From Betaproteobacteria bacterium (GTDB lineage Bacteria; Pseudomonadota; Gammaproteobacteria; Burkholderiales; SG8-41), in contig JAOUIN010000140.1 in assembly GCA_029883965.1 (NCBI GenBank), positions 1 through 6,187 on the forward strand: 6,187 nucleotides of DNA, read 5' to 3'. The position numbers and the translations under genes are program-made. This document shows positions 1 through 4,995 of this stretch, piece after piece (within the stretch, counting starts at the first letter, position 1; each line of letters starts with the position of its first letter). The notes under the pieces are model-generated. The model ran no database searches and was not told the origin of the DNA. It saw nothing but the letters and a program-made list of their open reading frames with translations.

Positions 1-2552
1 GCGCATACGGCGAGTTCGGCGGCTGAAAGCGGCTCAATCTTGAAAATATGATTGAGCACGGGCAGGTAAAGCAGCGCCAGCTGCAGCGCGACGGTAAGCG
101 TCACCGTGACCAGCAATGGCATGTTCGACGTCAGGCCGATGGTCAGCAGCGATTCGCGATCCGAGCGTATTGCCAGCACATGCGCAAGCTGGGTGAATGT
201 CAGCGCAGTAAACACCATGCTCTGCCAGTGCGCGTTGCCGGCATGAATGCTCCAGACCTGCAGACCGAGGATCAGACCGCTCATCAGGACACCCACCCAC
301 AGCACGTGCTGCCACATGCCGCGCGCGAACATCGTCTCCCGCGGCGGTCGCGGCCGGCGCTGCATGATGCCGGGTTCGGCCGGTTCTGCGGCCAGCGCCA
401 GTCCGGGCAGGCCGTCCGTCACCAGATTTACCCAGAGAATGTGCAAAGGCAGCAACGGCAGCGGCATGCCGAGAAAAGGCGCCAGGAAAATCAGCAGTAC
501 TTCCGCGAAGTTGGTGGTCAGCACGTACTTGATGAAATGCCGGATATTGTCGTAAATGCGCCGCCCGCCGCGCACTGCCGTGACGATCGTCGCGAAATTG
601 TCATCGAGCAGCACCATGTCGGATGCCTCGCGGGCCACGTCAGTACCGCCACGGCCCATGGCGACACCGATATCGGCGCGCTTCAGCGCCGGCGCATCGT
701 TGACCCCGTCGCCTGTCATCGCCACAAACTCGCCGTGCGCCTGCAGCGCCTCGACCACGCGGATTTTCTGTGCCGGATCGACGCGCGCGTACACAAACGT
801 CCGGCGCACGCGTGCCGCCAGTTCTGCGTCGCTCAGCCCGGCCAGCTCTTGCCCTGACATCACTTTATCGTCCTCGCCGGCAATCCCCAGCCGCAGCGCA
901 ATCGCCCGCGCCGTCGCGGGGTGATCACCGGTGATCATCACCGGCGTAATGCCCGCGGCGCGGCAGGTGGCAACCGCCGCCTCGGCTTCGGCCCGCGGCG
1001 GATCGATCAGTCCGACCATGCCGACAAACACCAGATCCTGCTCTGCCGCAGCGGCCGCGTTAAGGTCGGGTATCTGCGGCCAATGCCGGCAGGCGACCGC
1101 CAGCACCCGCATGCCCGCCGCAGCCATGTCAGCAGCCGCGCGCTCCAGTGCTGCGCGATCTATGGTCGCATCGCCCTGAGCAGACATTGCGGCAACACAT
1201 CGCATCAGCACCGCCTCGGGCGCACCCTTGGTATAAGCGGTAATCGCATCACCGGTCGCGTGAAACGTGGTCATGCACATGCGATCCGAATCAAACGGCA
1301 GTTCTGCGCGGCGCGGCGTCTCCCGCTCCAGCACGTGCCGGTCAAAACCCGCCTGCCGCGCCGCGTCGTACAGCGCCACTTCGGTCGGATCACCGGTGAT
1401 GCCGGCATCGCTGCCGGCTGCGTCATTACAAAGGGCGATCGCGGTGAACAGGCGCTCAGCCACAGGGCCCACAGCCTGTGGCAGCGGCACTACCCGCCCT
1501 TCGATCAGACAGGATTCGACACGCATGCGGTTTTCAGTCAGCGTCCCGGTCTTGTCCGAACAGATATACGTTATCGAGCCCAGCGTCTCCACGCTGGGCA
1601 GGCGACGCATCAGCGCATTGTGCTCGATCATGCGATAGGCCCCGAGCGCAAGCGCAATTGTCACCACCGCCGGCAATGCCTCCGGAATTGCCGCTACAGC
1701 CAGGCTGACCGCCGTCAGCAACATCAGCAGCGGCGGTTCTCCACGCAGCAGTCCCGCCGCGAAAATCACCGCGCAGACCAGCAGCACGGCAAGGGCGAGC
1801 CGCTGCCCGAACACCGCCAGCCGTTTCTGCAGCGGCGTCTTATCATCATCCTCGGCCGCCAGCAGCGTCGCGATCCGCCCAAGCTCGGTGGCCATGCCGG
1901 TTGCGGCAACCAGACCACGGCCGCGGCCGTAGCTAATGATCGTGCCCTTATACGCCATGTTGTGACGGTCACCGATCGCGGCATCGGCCTCTGCCAGCGC
2001 CGTGGCAGTCTTGTCCACGGGCACCGACTCTCCGGTCAGCGCAGCCTCCTCCGCACGCATCCGCACCGCCTCGATCAGGCGCAGATCGGCCGGGACCATG
2101 CTGCCGGCTTCGAGCAGCACCAGGTCACCGGGTACCAGTTCACGCGCAGGCAATGCCATGCGCTTGCCATCACGCACTACGTTCGCCACGGGGGCGGCAA
2201 TCCGGCGCAGCGCCGCCATGGCCTTCGCTGCGCGGTACTCCTGCGTAAATCCGATGACGGCGTTGAGCAGGATAATGGCGATGATGGCCAGCGTATCGGC
2301 AACATCGCCGATGATGCCGGATAGCACGGCCGCGGCGAGCAGCACCAGGATCATGAAATCGGTGAACTGGTCGAGCAGGATGCGTAATGGCCCGCGCTGG
2401 CGGCCCTCCTGCAGCAGATTGGGGCCGGTACGCGCGAGTCTCGACTCCGCTTCGGCGGCCGCGAGCCCCGAGGCCGGATCAGTGGACAGTGCCGCCGCGA
2501 CTGCGGCAGCGTCCAAGGTGTGCCATTGCCGGGACTGTAGGGGCGCCGCCAC
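1..2552 (-). CDS. Calcium-type cation-transporting P-type ATPase (type II), 3' end missing
   Basis: This inner-membrane pump uses ATP, through an aspartyl phosphate, to expel cations, most likely Ca2+. The 850 codons present reach the last membrane region, so a few dozen residues are lost off the left edge. In order: the cation-ATPase N-terminal domain (QWHTL at 9-13, RLARTGPNLL at 38-47); M1-M2 (about 62-104); the actuator motif TGES (173-176); PEALP in M4 (290-294); the phosphorylation motif CSDKTGTLTEN with Asp333; the nucleotide-binding KGA (442-444); ITGDH (540-544); the hinge TGDGVNDAP (613-621); M5 Asn681 and Glu684; M6 WVNLVTD with Asn709, Thr712 and Asp713; M8 Gln788. Glu291, Asn709 and Asp713 match SERCA site II; site I keeps Asn681, Glu684 and Thr712 but has Gln for SERCA Glu908. 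The GTG at 2550-2552 is the only ATG/GTG/TTG between the exchanger's in-frame stop and the conserved WHTL, so it is the start. No good Shine-Dalgarno precedes it, which fits coupling to the exchanger. Bacterial Na+- or Mn2+-pumping relatives remain possible. Confidence 0.95.
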   Translation of the reverse strand, partial: MAAPLQSRQWHTLDAAAVAAALSTDPASGLAAAEAESRLARTGPNLLQEGRQRGPLRILLDQFTDFMILVLLAAAVLSGIIGDVADTLAIIAIILLNAVIGFTQEYRAAKAMAALRRIAAPVANVVRDGKRMALPARELVPGDLVLLEAGSMVPADLRLIEAVRMRAEEAALTGESVPVDKTATALAEADAAIGDRHNMAYKGTIISYGRGRGLVAATGMATELGRIATLLAAEDDDKTPLQKRLAVFGQRLALAVLLVCAVIFAAGLLRGEPPLLMLLTAVSLAVAAIPEALPAVVTIALALGAYRMIEHNALMRRLPSVETLGSITYICSDKTGTLTENRMRVESCLIEGRVVPLPQAVGPVAERLFTAIALCNDAAGSDAGITGDPTEVALYDAARQAGFDRHVLERETPRRAELPFDSDRMCMTTFHATGDAITAYTKGAPEAVLMRCVAAMSAQGDATIDRAALERAAADMAAAGMRVLAVACRHWPQIPDLNAAAAAEQDLVFVGMVGLIDPPRAEAEAAVATCRAAGITPVMITGDHPATARAIALRLGIAGEDDKVMSGQELAGLSDAELAARVRRTFVYARVDPAQKIRVVEALQAHGEFVAMTGDGVNDAPALKRADIGVAMGRGGTDVAREASDMVLLDDNFATIVTAVRGGRRIYDNIRHFIKYVLTTNFAEVLLIFLAPFLGMPLPLLPLHILWVNLVTDGLPGLALAAEPAEPGIMQRRPRPPRETMFARGMWQHVLWVGVLMSGLILGLQVWSIHAGNAHWQSMVFTALTFTQLAHVLAIRSDRESLLTIGLTSNMPLLVTVTLTVALQLALLYLPVLNHIFKIEPLSAAELAVC

Positions 2553-2555
2553 CGC

Positions 2556-3569
2556 TCAGCCGCCGAAGAAAAACAGAAATACTGCGTTGCTGCCGAACAC
2601 CCAGATGATCAGCAGGCTGATCCAGCCCACGGTGCCGAACAATCTGCCCGCAGGCTTGTACAACAGTCCGGCAATGGCCAGTCCCGTCATTACCAGCGCC
2701 GACAGCGCCGAGACCAGGTGGATCGGGGATACCGCCGCCAGCAGCGGCCCCGGCAAATAGAACAGATCATCGACCGCCAGTATGGCGAGGTTGAACAGAT
2801 TGCTGCCCAGCAGGTTACCGACAGCAAGGTCCACTGCGCCGATGCGCAGCGCGCCGATCGTGACGGTGAGCTCGGGCAACGTGGTCGCAAACGAAACAAA
2901 CAGCGTGCCGACAAAGCTTTCATTCCACTGCGTCTGTTTCGCGATTTCTTCGGCAGTGAACGGCAAGTACAGAGCCGCAACGATCACAACGGCAGCGGCA
3001 CCGGCATATCGCAGCAACGCATCGCGCAGGGTCACGCCCGGGTAACGCTCCGCCCGTTCCTGGACGTATTCGGCACGCTGCCGCTTCTCGTAGCGAAACA
3101 CGACATTGACTGCAGCAATATAGAGCACCAAGACCACCGGCGCATACAATCCCACATGTCCGATCGCCGGCGCTACGCCGTAACCTGCAAAAATCAGGTT
3201 AAGCGCGACAAAGCCGAGAATGATCAGGCCGAAAGCCGCGGAAAGTATGTGGCCCTGGCTGGCTTTGGTGTACACCGACTGTTCCCGGTACATAACATCC
3301 AGCACGACGATCATCGCCAGATTGAGTACACAGGCGCCCAGCAGATTGCCGAGCGCGATGTCCGGCACATCCGCCAGCGCCACGGAGCCGATGCCGGTAA
3401 TCAGTTCCGGCAGTGAGGTCACCGTCGCCAGCAGCAACAGCCCCACGACGCTGGCACCGAGACCGCTTTTCTCGGCAATGATGTCGCCGTAGCGCGAGAG
3501 GCGGACACCGGCCACCCCGATCAGGCCCGCGCAGACCGCAAACTTTATCCATGGAAGCCAGGCGCCCAT
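2556..3569 (-). CDS. CaCA-superfamily cation (Na+/Ca2+ or H+/Ca2+) exchanger
   Basis: This 337-residue inner-membrane protein has the two inverted alpha-repeats that define CaCA antiporters, with about ten hydrophobic segments in all. Alpha-1 carries VTSLPEL (50-56) and GNLLGACVLN (74-83). Alpha-2 carries ATTLPELTV (228-236) and GNLLGSNLFN (251-260). Glu55 and Glu233 match the essential ion-coordinating glutamates of the archaeal exchanger NCX_Mj (Glu54 and Glu213). Asn83 matches Asn81, and Asn260 stands where NCX_Mj has Asp240. Alpha-1 has Ala79 where most relatives have Ser. A charged loop (about 159-183, RYEKRQRAEYVQERAERY) separates the two halves. Length is normal for prokaryotic members. 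The ATG at 3567-3569 has only a weak GAGA 11 bases upstream. The ATPase begins three bases after the stop, so the two are probably co-translated. The family predicts antiport of cytoplasmic Ca2+ or another cation against Na+ or H+; which ions cannot be read from the sequence. Confidence 0.92.
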   Translation of the reverse strand: MGAWLPWIKFAVCAGLIGVAGVRLSRYGDIIAEKSGLGASVVGLLLLATVTSLPELITGIGSVALADVPDIALGNLLGACVLNLAMIVVLDVMYREQSVYTKASQGHILSAAFGLIILGFVALNLIFAGYGVAPAIGHVGLYAPVVLVLYIAAVNVVFRYEKRQRAEYVQERAERYPGVTLRDALLRYAGAAAVVIVAALYLPFTAEEIAKQTQWNESFVGTLFVSFATTLPELTVTIGALRIGAVDLAVGNLLGSNLFNLAILAVDDLFYLPGPLLAAVSPIHLVSALSALVMTGLAIAGLLYKPAGRLFGTVGWISLLIIWVFGSNAVFLFFFGG

Positions 3570-3639
3570 CCGTCACCGTCTCTCAGAAAAAACAATAGCC
3601 GACCAGCTGAGCCGGACCGGCGGGCGCACCACGCTGCGA
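3570..3639 (-). other. Short intergenic gap inside the transporter operon
   Basis: Seventy bases separate the exported-protein gene from the exchanger. They hold only a weak GAGA-type ribosome binding site close to the exchanger ATG. No convincing promoter and no hairpin followed by a T-run is seen, so read-through from the upstream gene is the simplest reading. Confidence 0.5.
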
Positions 3640-4092
3640 TCAACCGGGCTGTTGATGCTCAGGCGACAACGGAAAATCCGTCGCGGGATTGCTCGGCCAG
3701 CGCACATACTCGGTCCGCAGCCGGCCTTCGCGCACCGTGACCTGCAGCTGTTTGCGCGTCCCGCCATACACGGCTGCAACACCGTAGCGGCCCGCGGGCA
3801 GCTTCATCAGCAGGAACGGGCCGTCAGCCAAATGTTCCACGAGTAGCTCGCCCGCGGCATTGCTGACCGTGACCGTAACATCCGAGACATAGTTGCCCTC
3901 GACCAGTGTGAATACAAGCTTCAGATTGAATTGCGGCTCCAGCGTCTTCAACCGCTGCTGCGAATCTAAACCGATGCCGCCGGACACCAGCGTCACGCCG
4001 TTCCGGGAAATGACCTGCTCCGGCGCCGCGTGCGCCGGAATCCACATCGACGCGCCCAGCGCGGCCACCACCATCCACAGAAATGCTTTCAT
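3640..4092 (-). CDS. Small exported beta-rich protein of unknown function (carboxypeptidase-regulatory-like fold suspected)
   Basis: The product has 150 residues. A clear Sec signal peptide covers 1-22 (Lys2, a hydrophobic core, then Ala-His-Ala before APEQ), leaving a periplasmic protein of about 128 residues. There is no lipobox Cys and no second membrane segment. The mature part is rich in alternating hydrophobic strands: FNLKLVFTL (55-63), YVSDVTVTVSN (68-78), a DGPFLLMKLPAGRYGVAAVY stretch (90-109) and KQLQVTV (114-120). A strand pair leading into 'LPAGRY' is typical of small beta-sandwich domains of the carboxypeptidase-regulatory-like type. The C-terminal tail is Pro/Gln-rich. The start is the ATG preceded by GGAG, not the GTG four codons upstream. 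It is the first gene after the FNR-like promoter and lies 70 bases before the cation exchanger. No catalytic or metal-binding motif is visible. Reality of the gene is well supported; its function is unknown. Confidence 0.8.
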   Translation of the reverse strand: MKAFLWMVVAALGASMWIPAHAAPEQVISRNGVTLVSGGIGLDSQQRLKTLEPQFNLKLVFTLVEGNYVSDVTVTVSNAAGELLVEHLADGPFLLMKLPAGRYGVAAVYGGTRKQLQVTVREGRLRTEYVRWPSNPATDFPLSPEHQQPG

Positions 4093-4098
4093 CACACG

Positions 4099-4102
4099 CT
4101 CC
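4099..4102 (-). promoter_or_regulatory. Ribosome binding site that sets the start of the exported-protein gene
   Basis: GGAG lies six bases before the ATG at 4090-4092, an ideal spacing. It overlaps the in-frame GTG at 4102-4104 that a longest-frame rule would choose, so the ATG is the better start. That start also puts the Lys of the signal peptide directly at the N-terminus. Confidence 0.75.
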
Positions 4103-4160
4103 ACGGTCTCGCCACATCATGCACAGACATGCGCACACGCATCCTGCGTCCATGAAGGCC

Positions 4161-4166
4161 ACCCTA
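4161..4166 (-). promoter_or_regulatory. Possible -10 element of the FNR-type promoter
   Basis: The minus strand reads TAGGGT, sharing the three most conserved bases (T, A and the final T) with TATAAT. Exactly 22 bases separate it from the FNR-like box, so transcription would start near 4154 and give a leader of about 62 bases. The hexamer itself is weak. It was looked for at the expected distance, so spacing is its main support. Confidence 0.4.
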
Positions 4167-4188
4167 ACGCGAAACGTGCCTCCGCTTT

Positions 4189-4202
4189 TTGACCCACATC
4201 AA
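4189..4202 (-). promoter_or_regulatory. FNR/Anr-type binding site
   Basis: The minus strand reads TTGATGTGGGTCAA. This matches the FNR/Anr/Dnr consensus TTGAT-N4-ATCAA at nine of the ten defined positions; the one difference (G for A) is common in Anr sites. It lies between the slipin stop and the start of the exported-protein gene. It is centred 41.5 bases upstream of the start point predicted from the -10 element at 4161-4166, which is the class II activator position. Inference: oxygen- or nitric-oxide-responsive activation of the leftward transporter operon. CRP-family relatives share this motif, so the exact regulator is uncertain. Confidence 0.65.
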
Positions 4203-4224
4203 TCCGCGGGCCGCCGCCGCGCAG

Positions 4225-4995
4225 CTACTGTGGCGCCCCCGCCTTCTTTCCCTGGCCCAGGATCGGCCCGAGCAGATCGATGGGCACCGGAAACACGATG
4301 GTCGAGGATTTGTCGCCGGCAATCGCACCCAGCGTCTGCAGGTAGCGCAACTGCATCGCTTCAGGCTGACGCGACAGCATCTGCGCCGCCTGCAGCAGTT
4401 TCTCCGCCGCCTGCAGTTCACCTTCCGCGTGAATGACTTTCGCGCGCCGCGTGCGCTCCGCTTCCGCCTGCTGAGCGATCGCGCGCACCATCGACGGATC
4501 AATGTCGACATGCTTGATTTCCACGGTCGCAACCTTGATGCCCCAGGCGTCGGTCTGCGCATCCAGGCTCTGCTGGATATCGGTATTGAGTTTGTCGCGC
4601 TCAGCCAGCATCTCGTCGAGCTCGTGTTTGCCCAGCACCGCGCGCAAGGTAGTCTGCGCGAGCTGGCTGGTCGCCTCGAAGAAATTTTCAACCTGGATGA
4701 TCGCGCGCTCCGGATCCATGACGCGGAAATACACGACCGCATTGACCTTTACCGAAACGTTGTCTCGGGAAATCACATCCTGGCTGGGCACGTCCATCAC
4801 CACGGTGCGCAGATCCACGCGCACCATCTGCTGGATACCCGGAATCACCACGATCAGACCCGGTCCTTTCACATTCCAGAAACGCCCGAGCATGAAGATC
4901 ACGCCACGCTCGTATTCGCGCAGTATGCGCAGCGCCGACACCACCAGTATCAGCAGCACCACCGCCAGCCCCACGTAGCCTATGTCCCAGATCAT
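4225..4995 (-). CDS. Slipin (stomatin-like, SPFH/Band 7 membrane protein)
   Basis: Slipins are bacterial stomatin homologues that anchor in the inner membrane by an N-terminal hydrophobic segment, oligomerise and organise membrane microdomains. Those encoded beside long NfeD are its partners and substrates. Of 256 residues, about 5-25 form a hydrophobic anchor. The family signature EYERGVIFMLGRF (27-39) and KGPGLIVVIPGIQ (43-55) open the Band 7 domain, which runs to about 170 and includes SRDNVSVKVNAVVYFRV. An Ala/Glu/Gln-rich helix (about 172-208) should form a coiled coil for oligomerisation. Near the end, STIVFPVPIDLLG (231-243) corresponds to the hydrophobic segment that the archaeal protease PH1510 cuts in its stomatin partner. 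Length is typical. The ATG is fixed by the AGGAGGT site, and its ATGA overlap with nfeD indicates one operon. It could loosely be called HflC/QmcA-like, but the NfeD neighbour favours slipin. Confidence 0.95.
   Translation of the reverse strand: MIWDIGYVGLAVVLLILVVSALRILREYERGVIFMLGRFWNVKGPGLIVVIPGIQQMVRVDLRTVVMDVPSQDVISRDNVSVKVNAVVYFRVMDPERAIIQVENFFEATSQLAQTTLRAVLGKHELDEMLAERDKLNTDIQQSLDAQTDAWGIKVATVEIKHVDIDPSMVRAIAQQAEAERTRRAKVIHAEGELQAAEKLLQAAQMLSRQPEAMQLRYLQTLGAIAGDKSSTIVFPVPIDLLGPILGQGKKAGAPQ

Noticed and set aside
922..937. Perfect 16-base palindrome TGATCACCGGTGATCA
   Set aside because: It encodes the conserved ITGDH motif of the P-type ATPase, whose codons naturally give this palindrome. 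There is no sign of a separate operator role inside the gene.
921..2324. Long plus-strand open frame of 467 codons, with similar ones at 48-857, 2718-3416 and 4189-5445
   Set aside because: Each lies antisense to a gene with full family motifs and has the His/Arg/Gln-rich, low-hydrophobic composition of a shadow frame in GC-rich DNA. None has a recognisable domain.
3639..3656. Inverted repeat ATCAAC/GTTGAT across the stop of the exported-protein gene, considered as a terminator
   Set aside because: The stem is only six pairs with two G-C pairs, has no T-run after it, and lies within a likely operon.
3824..4162. Minus-strand frame beginning MAFMDAGCVCACLC, as a possible Cys-rich leader peptide overlapping the exported-protein gene
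   Set aside because: No ribosome binding site was seen for it. Beyond the Cys codons it runs out of frame through the signal-peptide gene with Arg/Gly-rich shadow composition.
4205..4222. GC-rich CCGCGG/GCCGCCG stretch after the slipin stop, considered as a terminator for the nfeD-slipin unit
   Set aside because: Only about five pairs form, and no T-run follows on the minus strand; the FNR-like box begins almost at once. A terminator is possible but not supported.
4500..4524. ATCAA and TTGAT half-sites around TGTCGACA, considered as a second FNR-like operator
   Set aside because: The half-sites point the wrong way and are too far apart for an FNR box, and they lie within conserved slipin codons.
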